DNA of 64,000 nt from Acanthochromis polyacanthus. Taxonomy: Eukaryota; Chordata; Actinopteri; Pomacentridae. The notes below the pieces were generated by a model. That model saw nothing but the letters and a program-made list of their open reading frames with translations, was not told the origin of the DNA and did no database searches. The DNA lies in the NCBI RefSeq assembly GCF_021347895.1, contig NC_067113.1:38479474-38543473 (forward strand), given 5' to 3'. Each line of letters opens with the position of its first letter. The first letter of the stretch is position 1. A program made the translations under genes and the position numbers. This document shows positions 31,889-64,000 of this stretch, in pieces.

Positions 31889-34484
31889 GGACCAAACAGG
31901 AAGTGGCCTCCCTTGGACTGTGGGATCGCCGTCACCCATCCAGCGCTGCCCTCATACATGTCGCCGTCCTGATGTCTGCTTGTCGCTTTGACCGAACGCC
32001 GCCACAGACGTCAGTGAGTTCTGGAGGGAAATGCAGAAACGTCACGACTCCAGCAGCCGGTCGGATTATTGATCAGCTGATCAGATCTGTGGCTCTCAAA
32101 CATCCACCGTCATGATCCAAAGTTCAGCTGGAGGTTCAGGTTCAGGCTGAGGCAGGTGTTAGGAAAAATACAGAAGTTCTAGCGGAAAAATGTAAATCAG
32201 GATCATATTTATTTGATATTGCAGCTCATTAAAATGAGCTATATCAGTTTATTATTCAAACAGCACTGTTTAGAACAAGTGAATAATGGTAGTTATGTAA
32301 TAAAACAAGTTTAAAGTAGTTTAAACATAGTTAATCCAGGTAAGTGTTGGGTTTAAACCCTAATATTTATCATTTTTAGATGGATTCTAGACTTAGTTTT
32401 AAACTGAAAATCACTTTGTTGACTCATTTGTGCTGTTTAAATAACTTTCTTTTGCTTCATTGGCAAAATCACTGTAAACCTGTTAACAAGTGATTTATAA
32501 ATACAGTTATTAGAATTTAAAACGTAAAGATTAAAAAACAAATCTGTTTTGTTCTATCATAATCCAACTTACCTTTTCCCATAAATACACCATACAAATT
32601 CTAGTATTTTTCCCTGAAATGTTTCAGAGGTAGAAAGTAACATGATGTTTAATCGCAAAACGATTTTATTTATGGAAAACCAATAAAAATTTAGGACAAA
32701 ACCACACAAAAAAATTGCCTAGCAGTCACAGTTCTTCCAAGTTATTTACAAAAAAATACACTGGAAGTTCAGATTCTTTGTTTTTATATTTATAACGATG
32801 AATCAAACTTGTTTAACAAAAAAATAAAATAACCACTGAAATGTTGGACGTCTACAAAACAATGAATCCACTGCAGTGGACAAAAATAAAGCTGATTTCT
32901 GGCCACTAGAGGGCAGGACTTTGACTCCTACATATTTACTTAAACTTATGAAGTTATAAATAATCAACGATAATATGGTCGTTCATTTAGAGTCACGTTT
33001 TTATCTACTTGATATAAAAATCCAGTATTTTATCTGTTTTCGCTCTGTTTTTGGTCTCCTCCACCCCTGTAAGGATGATTCATGTTCATCAGCTCGTCTC
33101 TGGTTTTAACTGATTCAGTTAAAGTGAAGTTCGTTGATTCAAAGTTGGAACAGAAGGAATAAAAACATCTCACAACATCTCAACATTCAGATTAAACTAA
33201 AAATCATTAGTTTACGAGGCTTTGAGTGGAAAAGTTTGTCTATAAATGAACTCTTTAGTGGAACTTCTGCGTCGTGACGGCTGTTTGAGAATCACCTGAT
33301 TTGCTGTTTAACTAATTCTTTCGAATCATTTATCAGTTAAACAGCTGAACATCGATTGCTTCTGTCTTTAATCTGAACCTGGAATCACCAATGTCCAAAA
33401 AGAAAAAACTGGTTGATTTTCTAAAAAGTCCGATCTGAGAAACTTAGCAGATATGTTTTAAATTATTACTTTTGGTTTTCTTGAATCACTGACGGATCGT
33501 TTGAGCTCTGAGATTCTTCAGTTTCTTTGCTGGATTAAAGAATATTTTTCTGATGACGGAAAAGATAAAGTAGCACATTGTTTGGTGTTTTGGCATCGAC
33601 TCTGCTTAACGCTGTTCATCGCCCAACACGTCTGTTTAAAACCAACCAGTTTGTAGCATGAAAAGCAGATTTATTTCATCGATCAGTTTAAAACATCTAT
33701 ATTTGTGTGTTTATTGAACTTCTCCACCAGTAAAATAGCACTTTTTAAAAACCTAGCAGTTATTAGTTGGAGATAATTTGACTGATTTCACTGTGTTTTA
33801 ACTCAGACTGGGCTGGAGTCGCTTTAAATCTAAAGAAAGAAAATAGTAAACGGTTGGAAAAGTGAAAATGTTGCTGTTTAAAACGTACATTTCAGGTTTT
33901 CTTTATGCAGATGACACTTTATTGTAGCTCTGAACGTTGCTCAAAGTTCAGGTTTTCATGAAACTTAAGAAGCTGAAAACTAATACTATTTATTAAGCCC
34001 TTAAAAGCCCCATTCCGACAAGATTAATATGAAATATTTAATCTTCTGTGGACATTATTTTAGCTATTTTCACTAAACAGAACCATTTATAGCCATTTTC
34101 TGCACCATAAAATTTAAATCATTACCACTTTTAACATCATGAATATAAAATCATTTCCTTTTATTGCACTTTCAGAGACAAACTGCTCTGAATATTTGCA
34201 TTCCAGTTGGGATTTTTAGAATTTTTTTCTCATTGAGATTTTATTTTCCAAAGAAAAACTGCTCAGAAGCCAGATTAGTTGAAAACCGTGAACAGACGAG
34301 GACCGATAACGGAGCCCTGAAGAACCTCGGCTAACCTTAAAATCAGACGATGTGCTGAACGGCGCCCTCTGTGGCCACAAACGACAATCACAGCAGAGGA
34401 TATGTTGAAGTTCTCTTTGTTTCCCAATATTCTTGGGCCAGTTGTAGTTGTAGAAAGTACCTTTTACCCGAGTAATTCTCTTAA
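31889..34484 (+). other. AT-rich non-coding DNA, likely ccdc136 3' UTR then intergenic
   Basis: No conserved frame. AATAAA at 32885-32890 is a possible poly(A) signal about 1 kb after tail exon B. A perfect match to the CTCF core consensus lies at 32903-32916. Confidence 0.4.
32903..32916 (+). promoter_or_regulatory. CTCF-type core motif
   Basis: CCACTAGAGGGCAG fits the CTCF core CCASYAGRKGGCRS at all 14 positions. It sits between ccdc136 and flnc. Motif match only. Confidence 0.4.
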
Positions 34485-35034
34485 CCCTTTACGCTTCAGT
34501 GCGTAGTAGGTGTACCGCCGGCGGTACACTTACTAATTTGCATAGGAATTTCAAGAATGTCCGATGGCTGCAAACGCGATTATACAAACACTATACGCTG
34601 ATGGAAAGCTTAGATTCTCATGAATCCGCCGGTATAAACCACTTTCAGATGTGATTACCACAGCAGGTAATATAAACACATTTGTCCGACAAAAACAAAT
34701 ATTCATCCATCCGTTCTTTATACACGGCTTCAATGCACACAGCGCGACTCACATTTCCGGGTTCATTATTACACACAGAAAAAAAGATTCCACAAAAAAC
34801 GGCCATAATCCAACCTTTTACATCCAGACAACACAAGCCAGTAAACTATTTTGTCCAAAACATGTCCTGAATTCGGTATAAAATCCACGAATCAGTCGTT
34901 TTCAAGGAAATGCACCTCGTGATGTGCGTCCAATATTCCCTGTGTTTTTCGTCATTTTTTTTAAAATTTAAAAATAGAATATTAGCGATTTTTTTTGTAC
35001 TGAAAATGGCTGGAATTGACTGAAGCTTAAAGGG
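34485..35034. mobile_element. piggyBac-like MITE, 550 bp, TTAA target duplications
   Basis: TTAA at 34481-34484 and 35035-35038 flank ends that are inverted copies: CCCTTTACGCTTCAGT on the left, CCCTTTAAGCTTCAGT on the right strand. TTAA duplications and CCCT-type ends are the piggyBac signature. No transposase inside. A perfect 20-bp palindrome (GTGTACCGCC/GGCGGTACAC) is at 34510-34529, near the left end. Confidence 0.8.
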
Positions 35035-35038
35035 TTAA

Positions 35039-37500
35039 ATACACAAGTAAATTCAGTATTTCTATTTTCTGCTACTTTTTCCTTCATCAAATATTTTGCT
35101 TTTTACTTCACTACAACTATGTGATAAATATATTCACTTAGCAGATTTAGTTTAATAATCCAAAATATGAACAACTAAATGATTGTGTAGTTAAGTAGAT
35201 TTTCTCGTTTACTGATTCCTGAGTGAAACTTCAAACTTCTCAGCAACTAAAATTAGTTAAGTAGTTAAATCACCTTTACAGCTGTAACATTAAAATGAAA
35301 ATAAGACTCCGATCCAATAATAACTAATTTTTTTTAATCTGCCATCCAGCATGTGGCGTACTTTTGCTTTTAGTAATTTAAATATATTTTGATGCTGATA
35401 CTATTTCCACTTAAATGTGAGTTTAAATCAACAATGTGTTTATTTCTACACTGTGATATTGAAACTTTTGGTAAAGTACAAGAAGTAGCGAGAACCTTAT
35501 CCACCACATGAGCTAAAGTTTTGTGTCATACAGAAATTTTAAACAAAAATTGAGATAATAAAATATGTTTCAGGTGGAATATTAGAGGAATTGTTAATTT
35601 AAATAGAAACAGAAGAAGACCGACAATAGAGCCCTGTGGAACTCCACTTCAAGAACAACATGACATTTCAGTTGGGTTCTCATCCTGATTTTTTTACTAT
35701 TAAAAGAAAAAATAAGTACAATACAGAACAAATCCTGTCTGAATGGGGCTTTGAGGATCAATTTTCCAACTATGTTTTGGTTTTTAGTCAGGCGAATCTC
35801 TCAAAGACATCTCAGATTATTTTTTCGTACGATTGTTTCGTAGCTTTAACTTTTTTATTGATAAAATCTTCCTTATTTTTGCACAGTTTCAATCTTTAAG
35901 TGGATCTTTATTCATGTTTACATTTAAATTGAGACCAAATAATAGAAACTCTAATTCAGACGACTGTGATCCTGTTTGAGGTTTAATCAGGTAGAAAATA
36001 ATAATCAGTAACAGGCATTCCACTTTATTTAACTTTTAAACTGCAGAAAAATGAAATAAGAAGCTTCCAAATACTGATATACGAAGAACGAACTGTGATT
36101 AAATGTAGACGACAGAAATAGCAACATTAATGAGACAAAGAATGCCTTCAGGATGTTAAATTAACTCATATTAGTTCTTTAGTGTTTATTGATTAGAACG
36201 TAGCAGGTTCTGTATCGTTCTAAATGATTAGTAGCATGGACACATTCTGCATGTAGTTAACTCGACCTAAAAATTGTTTTTATGACGTAATAAATCAAAT
36301 CACATCATGAAAATAACCATCTAAAGTCAAAAATTAGCAGAAAAAAAGCACATTTTATGAGATATTAAGTCAAATTAAATGTATGGAAGCCCATTTCTGA
36401 CAAAAAACAATAATTAAAAGAGCGAATTTCACTTAATATTTCATAAATTTGATTTAAAATCTGCAAATTTTGACTTAACTTCAAATTTTAGATTTACTTA
36501 ATAATAAATGTAATGTAATGCTCTACGTCTGACTTTTCAATTATTTTATTTCATGTTTAATAACTTTTAGTCATGTTTCCACGGTTTCACCGCCGTCTTT
36601 ATCTGTAAATACTCAACAGAATGGGTTTTATTTGTGAATATTGCTCGTTTAGATCACTATTTTTTAATTAACGTCAGTATATATTCTTAATCTTCCTGGA
36701 TGCTGCATGCTAATATCTCTGCACCAATGTCTGATTATTTTTATTGACTTGTTTTTTCTAAGAACAGTTTTGATGCCTGTTTTATTATTTTTCATACGGC
36801 TGATTAAACTGTAGATGTTAATGAATTCAATGTAGCATAGATACCACTGATTATTGGTTTATTAATAAATAAACTGTATATTTTAGCGATTTATTCTTCC
36901 GTATATAACAACATCAATACAACTGAGTGCTTTAAGTGTTTCAAATGTAATTTTTTGTTGTAAGAGTTCCAATATATTTACGTGAATAACTTTTATTTGC
37001 ACTGAAGTTGAAGAAATTTGGATGCAAAAATGCAAATTTCACTCAAAAATTAAGCGTTAAAAATTAATCCGCGAAATTTCGTATGAATGTTTTATGTGTG
37101 AAGAAATGTCTTTATTGTCTGTCACCAAACCTGAAGGTCCTTTAGTGTTTTATGTCAACAAAAGTAAAACTAATAGTGATAAAATAATCGTCAGAACAAA
37201 AAAAAAACACAACAATTAAAGTAGCTGCTTAGTTTTCTGTGAATATTTATCAAATTATTCGAGTATCTACAAGCGTTATTTAACGTTTTATTGTCACTTA
37301 ACATTTAGTTTTCCACAAATATTCAACTAGCAGTTTTATAACTTGATGTAAAAAGATTATTGTAGGATAGAGATTTATGACCTGAACTAAAAACATTCCC
37401 GAAAGTCCCTCAAGCGTCTTCGAAGAACAACCATTTTGTTACTGAAACTGATGAATTTAAAGGAAACTCTAAAAGTTTCAATAAATTACTTCTTCGTGAC
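35039..37500. other. AT-rich non-coding DNA
   Basis: I see no coding region, strong repeat or RNA gene here. The 87-codon frame at 35636 shows no recognisable similarity. Confidence 0.5.
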
Positions 37501-38760
37501 GCTAGTGCTAGCTAGCCGTAGTCGTGGGTGTTGCATGTTAGACTTAGAGATGAAGCGATTTTGCATGAAAGTAGATTCAGCCGCTGTAGCAGCCTTAGCA
37601 TTAGCGTTAGCCGGCGCTCACTGAATATGACAGTGGTAGCATGAGCGCTGTAATCCAACTCTTCCATTAGCTAGCCTAAACTGTTTACCTGTTCTGCTGT
37701 TAAAGTCTGATATTTCAAAATCTGCTCGTTTGTAACGAATTTCCTCCTGTGTTCAGGGTTAGCCTAGCTTAGCATTAGGACTGGAATTAGTAGCAAACTC
37801 GAGCTATTGTTGTTATAAAATGACTAGCTGGATTGTCTGACAAGAAGTTAATATCACTTGTTAATGTTGGCAGCTATTCAACATTATGCTTGCAGTTTGT
37901 AGCTAACTGCTGTAAACAGTTAGCCTAGCTTAGCACAAGAACAGGAATTAGTAACAACCTCGAGATATTGTTGCTATAAATGACTAGCTCGATTGTCTGA
38001 CAGGAAGTTTATACCACTAGTTGATGTTGGTAGCTATCCAACATTATGCTAACAGTTTGTAGCTAGCTGCTGTAAAGAGCTAGCATTATCTAGTGGATGT
38101 TTTAATGGTTACAAACCTCATGTTTGGCGGACTAAGCGTAGCACAATGATTGGATTTGCCCCTTGGAGATAGCTGCTAGCAGTGACGCTACCATGATAAC
38201 TGGATAAGCTTTTATAACTAGTTATTGTTGTTAGCTACAGTTAGCCAATCCAATACTGTACTAGCTTTTTATTGCTATGTCATTAGCTGAGCTCTAGCTA
38301 GTTGTTGTTAATAAGGATAAAAGCATAGTGTTTGGTGGCTAATCTCTGTGTGGTTTAGCCTAGCTTAGCACACAGACTGGAATCAAGAAGAAGCAGCTAG
38401 CAGTGTTCCTACAAGATGACTAGCTTGATCATTAATGGATTTTTTATAGCTAGTTAATGCTGTGTTTTTTGTTTTTAGCTATTTGCAGCTAACTGATTTA
38501 AACAGGTGTTCACAGCAAGCTGCTGGTTGTTTGATAGCATTATTAGCTGTCTGGCTCATAAAGTAAATGTGTACAAAGGAGAAACTGCTAGCTTAGCTAC
38601 ATCATAAAGGAATCATTAGCTAACCACTCACCTCTGGAGCTACTATATGAATGCTGACAGCTAAGCAAATGGTTCCACCTGTTTCCAGTCTTTGTGCTAA
38701 GCTAGGATAACATGTCCTAGACCTGACACACAGATAAAAACTGAAACAAGAAGATTTTAG
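37500..38760 (+). repeat. GCTAGC/TTAGCTTAGC-rich region with a 161-bp tandem duplication
   Basis: GTTAGCCTAGCTTAGCA begins units at about 37758 and 37919; about 160 bp following each are alike (ATTGTTG(T/C)TATAAA, TGACTAGCT(G/C)GATTGTCTGA, AACATTATGCT). A third partial copy begins near 38353. The TTAGC words recall the array at 13.8-14.8 kb. Confidence 0.75.
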
Positions 38761-38987
38761 ACACGTTTAAGCTTCTCAGATTAGCGTTTGTTCTGTGAGA
38801 CTGTGTCCGTTAGCTTCGTGCTCACTGTCAGATGATGTCATGTGATGTCAGATGATGTCAGCTGATGTCATGTAATGTGACTCGTCTTGAGGCTGTTTGA
38901 AGTGATTTTCTGATCTTTGTTCTGATGTTTCTGTTGTCGTCGGCTCCAGATTGTATTTTTATGTTTCATGGACTAAAACGTTTTGTA

Positions 38988-39035
38988 AATAAAGTCGAAT
39001 CTTCTGATCTTTAATGTGTCTGTGTCTTATTGTGA
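38988..39035 (+). terminator. Strong candidate poly(A) site on + strand
   Basis: AATAAA at 38988-38993 followed 20-45 bases later by a GT-rich element (TTAATGTGTCTGTGTCTTATTGTG). It is the best formed poly(A) signal between ccdc136 and flnc. It could end a 7-kb ccdc136 3' UTR or an unrecognised non-coding transcript. Confidence 0.4.
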
Positions 39036-39562
39036 AAGGTTGAACTTAATAAATGAGGAACCTTTTGATTTAATTTAAAATATTTCATGTGTTGTAAAAC
39101 AAATGTAAGACATGTTAGTAAAGATATGTCTATTTTTTTTTTTCTTGTGAACTCAGTTTTTTGGCATTTCAGGGCTTCCGTACAATACCAGTTTAATCCT
39201 ACATATCAAGATGGTTCTGGTTTTGTTTTGTTTTGTAAATAACTTTGCGTCTTCCTGCTGAAGCCTCTGAACTGTTCTGAGTCTCTGAGAGCATCAAGAC
39301 GGTTAAATTTAGTTTGTCTCTAATTTTACTGTGATGATGACAGAAATCTGAGCCCACAGAGATCCTCAGAGTGTTTTTATAGTAAGAGTTGTAAAAATAT
39401 CTGCTGCTGTCAGGATCCTGTTTAAAACACGACGTCACCAGACTTTAAAAAACAATAAACGTGTTTTTATTTACTGTCTTCTACATGTAGGAGAGGAACT
39501 GGTCATTTTCTATATTTAATCATGTCATTTTTAGTTATTAATTAAATTATTAAAGGTTGATG

Positions 39563-40562
39563 CTACTAGAGGTACGGACCCGTTAAGGTCACTGAAGAGC
39601 TGGCGCCGGTTAACTACTATTTGCTGCACATTACAGGCAGTTTATATGAATGACTCTGATGGCGAACATTGTATAATTTAACCAAAAATACACCGTCTCC
39701 TCTCACACTTTAGACAATGCAGTTTTTACGCTTTTAGACGCCGTGTCTAAATTGTTTGAAGTCCAGTTCCTATTAATTAGTTTACCGCGTTCAGTGGTGG
39801 AAGCGGCTGACGAACTCCATTGCAAATGTTCCCATTTATTTTCGGATGCTAATTTACAAGATGAAGTTAAGGATGTCGAATATGAAACAAACACTCGTGA
39901 ATGGTGAGGAGCAGCTCTTTAATTCGGCATGAATAAAAAAAACCCCACAAACTCGATTTACTGTGATATTGTGAGATTTGTTTGTGGTTATGTAACTTAG
40001 CCATTCAACAGAGTCCGCTAACATTAAAGTGACTGTGACAGGGTCTGTGTTGACAGATGTAGAAAATACGTCAGGGTTTTGTTTAGGTTGTTAATATGTG
40101 ATAGTCTGTCGCTACTTTTGAAGGTAAAAAAATACTTGTAGTTTGCTGGCTGTTAGTTCCGCCATTTGTTTTGTTTGCTGTTTGTGCTTTATTAGAACAG
40201 GGTCACGTGAATAAAAAGTTTTGCTATTTTTAATAGTAGTGCTGATTTCAACCCCCAAATCGCTGTCCGTGAAAAAGTCAGATAATGATAGTTATAAGAC
40301 ATTATGCATGATAGAAAAGAGAACAGCAGATGACTGACATGACAGGCTCGGCACGCAGATTCACCTCGAATCATGGAAGCGCCTTCATCACTCGGATTAA
40401 CAAACCGGCTCATTAATATTTATGTCCGTCGGATTACCAGCCAATCACAAAGCGCGTTCATCAGCCGGCTCATTAATATTCATGTACGTCTCATTAATAT
40501 TTATGATAAGGGAAAGTGCCGTATCCGTAGACCACAGGCTACGGGTCCGTATCTGTAGACAC
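39563..40562. mobile_element. Non-autonomous element with ACGGACCCGT inverted ends, ~1 kb
   Basis: Left end CTAGAGGTACGGACCCGTTA (39565) is matched, inverted, by ACGGGTCCGTATCTGTAGAC (40541-40560). Near the right end ATTAATATTTATG-type words repeat three times (40412, 40472, 40494). No transposase. Exact borders and target duplication are not clear. Confidence 0.5.
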
Positions 40563-42362
40563 TACCATTATAAAATGTCAGAAAACATTTTTAAAATTGT
40601 TTGGTTTAATTCGACGGAGTATCACAACCAAGAAGCTACAACCAATTAATCAATAAATTAACTAATTATTTACAAATGAATGCCAAAATGCAAATTTAAC
40701 TATTTATAAAAAAAAATTATTTAAATCTTTAATGTGATTTCCTGCAGACTAAATTATGGAGCCACAGAAGTGCCATAAAAAAAATCATAGTTAATAACAA
40801 TAAGAAAATAAATTTTGAAAAATGACAGAATAAATGTCAGTATTTTTATTTTCATTTTTATTTGCCTATTTATTCTGCATATATTCATGTATTTTAATTT
40901 TATATATATTCAGTGTATAGATTGTTGTATTTGTTCTTTATTTTTAACACGTATTTTATTCACTTAATTCTTTTTTTTGGGTGCTTTTGCTATTTCTTGG
41001 ACAGATTTTTTTTGCAGCACTCCTATGGCTCCATAGTTAATAATTTATTTATTTATTTACATATCTTTACCTAAATATTTACATATTGCTGTTTTTGTTC
41101 TTTTTTAACATCATTTTTTTTCTATTGGCTTTTCTTGTACAGTATTTTATGGCACTCTTGTGACTCCGTACAGACAAATGCATGAAAAAGCAACAAATAT
41201 AAACAAATTAATTATACTAAAAAAGAATCCGTCAACACATAAAAACCAGTAAATAAGGAAGAAAATAAAGCAAATTTGACATTTCCTAGTTCCCACAGTT
41301 CATGTTGCTTTGAGTTTTAATACAATCATAAAATAAACTGATTAATTTAAAATAAACAACTTTTCTTACAGAGGTCTAATTCCACATATTTGCAGCTCAT
41401 TAACTGCTAATTATTCTGAGACTTTATTTTGTGTTAATGAGACTCTAGTTTCCATGTTCAGCCAGCAGGAGGCGCTGCTGCACAGCTTCAGTTTTTTGCT
41501 AAACTCATAAATCAGCAGCTTCAGTTTCACTTTCAATGTGGAAATGTTTTTAAAGCAAACGTTTGACATGTCAAAAATCATGAGTAAATAAGATTGGCGT
41601 TGTCCTGTCGTCAGAAGGTGGCGCTATAAACTACAACAGCCGCAATAAAAACAATGAAGAAGAAGGAAAAATATAAAGTTTCAGAAATAGAATGTGTAAA
41701 ATAAAGTTTAAAAAGAAAAAGAAATTAAAAATATATGGTGTGTAAAAAGTGTGAAACTAAAAGAAAATTAAAAAATAAATAGTGTGTAATAAAACTTAAA
41801 AATAAATGAAATTATAAAATGTAGTTTGTAAAAAAGTTAAAAAATAGAAATTTAAAAATATGTGTAAAAATGTAAAAAGATAAAATCAATATAGTGTATA
41901 AAAACTGATGGACAGTTTATAAAACTGTAGTATGTAAAAAAAATTCCAGCGTTCACATCATTGATATTTAAATTTTATATTTTTATATTTTTGCTAAATT
42001 TTTTACTTGATTTTATTTTTGTTTTTGTAGACTGTATTTCCTTTAACATTATTTTTATTTTTACACTTTTGCACACTGCATATTTTTTAAATCATAAATT
42101 GTTTACATTTTGACAGTCTATACTTTTTTTTTTACAATTTCATACTTTTTTTTTTTACAGTTTTGCAGTTTATATATTAAACTTTACTTTTATTTCTACA
42201 TTTTTACACATTATATTTTTTAAACTTTACTTTTTTATTTTTTGTCCACTATATATTTTAAACTTTGGTTTTATTTTGAAACTTTTCTTTTTACATTTTT
42301 ACGCTACATTTCACATATTGTTGATATTTATACACTTTAACATATTTTTTGTATTAAATATC
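40563..42362. other. Very AT-rich non-coding DNA
   Basis: Poly-A/T-rich words (AAAATTTAAAAATA and TTTTTACATTTT) dominate; 41670-41940 is largely A-rich and 41950-42360 largely T-rich. Near matches to a CTCF core lie at 41462-41475 and 41614-41627. No gene seen. Confidence 0.45.
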
Positions 42363-42622
42363 GTTACGACTTGGCTCCCAAAAGTCGCAACAAATCCAAG
42401 AGACAGCAGTGATGTGGCGACTAAAAACGGTTTATTGCCACGCAAAAACAACCAAACGGGCATTAAAAAGCCAGAATCACGCTGCTGGAGCTCCACCGGC
42501 AGCAGCTTCTGTCAGAGAGCCGTTAGAATGGAAATGGGTCAGAATAAGAGCAGCTGAGCCACGAGATGGATCAGGTGAGACTGGAGCAGACACAGCTGGT
42601 GTCCAGATGGAGGGTCGTCACA
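42363..42622 (-). mobile_element. LTR-like interspersed repeat, copy 1 (minus orientation)
   Basis: On the minus strand it begins TGTGACGACCCTCC and ends GGGAGCCAAGTCGTAAC. It is the inverted, about 85-90% similar counterpart of 63539-63823. Flanking AATAT and GATAT could be a decayed 5-bp target duplication. The TG start and lack of coding potential suggest a solo LTR. Confidence 0.55.
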
Positions 42623-42909
42623 ATATTTCTTTTTCTATTTTAGGATGTTTATATTTTACCTTAGAATTTTTAATTTAATCAAAACATTTTCTTAATTTTA
42701 CATCTTTTTTTTTTTTTTTACATTTTCACACTATTTCTTTAATGACATTTTAATATTTATGTTTGTTCAGTTTCTGTGGGTTCGTTTAAAGTTAATTTTA
42801 ATTAAAATTCAAATAATGATGAAACAAAAAAAAATACAGAAAATATTTCTGAATAATTAAAATGAATAAAAGTTAAATAAATAATCTAAAATAATCAGAA
42901 CCGGATGTG

Positions 42910-43080
42910 ATCTGATTGGCTGCAAGCTGATGACGACACGGCCCTCTTTATGAGAGTCTTTTAAATCCCCCTCCCCACTTCGGTGTCTCCCGGTTTGGAG
43001 ACTCTAAAAATACCGGAGGTGTCACCGAGTGGGGGTCCGGTCTGGCCACGCCCCCTTTCAGGCTCCGGCCAATCAGCGTC
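42910..43080 (+). promoter_or_regulatory. flnc: flnc promoter region
   Basis: AT-rich DNA changes to GC-rich about 500 bases before the start codon. Elements by motif: inverted CCAAT (GATTGG, 42914-42919), TTTTAAAT TATA-like (42958-42965), CTAAAAATA at 43004-43012 matching nine of ten positions of the muscle MEF2 consensus, CCACGCCCC (Sp/KLF type, 43047-43055) and CCAATCAG (43069-43076). MEF2 control would fit a striated-muscle filamin. Transcription start not defined. Confidence 0.5.
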
Positions 43081-43408
43081 CTCTTCCGTATCTGTGGTGA
43101 TGGAGGATGGAGGTTTATGGTCACAGCAGCGGCATTCCGGAGAGTCCAGCGGACTGACGGAGCCTCTAAACCCGCAGAGGAGCCGCTGGAGCCGCAGTCC
43201 GCCTGAGTCTGGGCCGCCAGACCCGGATCAAGAACTAGACCCGGACCGAACCGCCGCCGACCGGAGGAACGAGAACTTTCTGGTGCTTCTGCTCCATGAG
43301 CTGGTCCAGCGGATCTTCTGACTCTGGATTTGCGCATGTTCCGCTCTGAGTGACTCCAGCTGCGCCTCTTTTCTCTCTCCTGCGTCTGTTCTTCTTCTCA
43401 GCGGAACC

Positions 43409-64000
<20,592 letters not shown>

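Noticed and set aside
34510..34529. Rho-independent terminator or riboswitch-like hairpin
   Set aside because: Perfect palindrome without loop or U tract, in a eukaryotic MITE.
42948..43337. Separate gene upstream of flnc (129 codons on minus, 112 on plus)
   Set aside because: GC-rich promoter and 5' UTR; no similarity and no splice support.

Overview
The window is nuclear DNA from a ray-finned (teleost) fish, most likely a spiny-rayed one. The evidence is short GT-AG exons split by repeat-rich introns, vertebrate single-copy genes, many minisatellites, and DNA transposons of types typical of fish (PIF/Harbinger, Tc1/mariner, piggyBac-like). There are no prokaryotic operons, ribosome binding sites or CRISPR arrays.

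Layout. 1-6746 (+) is the 3' part of ncaph2 (condensin II kleisin-like subunit H2). 7974-8775 (-) is sco2, the mitochondrial copper chaperone for cytochrome c oxidase, lying tail to tail with ncaph2 as in other vertebrates; its probable non-coding first exon is near 9540-9660. 10233-12917 is a complete PIF/Harbinger transposon with a HARBI1-like nuclease on + and a Myb/SANT-like protein on -. 15038-28555 (+) is ccdc136, a coiled-coil protein with a C-terminal membrane anchor; an alternative anchor exon lies at 31799-31888. 31889-42900 is AT-rich non-coding DNA with a piggyBac-like MITE, another inverted-repeat element and an LTR-like repeat. 43409-64000 (+) is the 5' part of flnc (filamin C, actin-binding CH domains; exons 1-3 and the first bases of exon 4). 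Its 14 kb first intron holds a 1.63 kb Tc1 transposon and several large minisatellites. ccdc136 next to flnc is a conserved vertebrate pairing.

Most notable: (1) a 42-bp tandem array of about 94 units, without length change over 3.9 kb, starts across the 3' edge of a ccdc136 coding exon, so every unit repeats the exon end plus its 5' splice site; (2) ccdc136 has two alternative C-terminal membrane-anchor exons, one resembling the tail of SLMAP; (3) single-base indels, nearly all in short homopolymers, break ncaph2, sco2 and the Harbinger genes in the first 12.7 kb, while about 2 kb of ccdc136 and flnc coding sequence has none, which points to local consensus errors more than to true pseudogenes; (4) both autonomous-type transposons would be essentially intact if those indels are errors.

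Functionally the four host genes are unrelated (chromosome condensation, mitochondrial respiration, vesicle/acrosome-type membrane coiled coil, muscle cytoskeleton); they share only position. Gene names rest on protein similarity recognised by eye, not on a database search.
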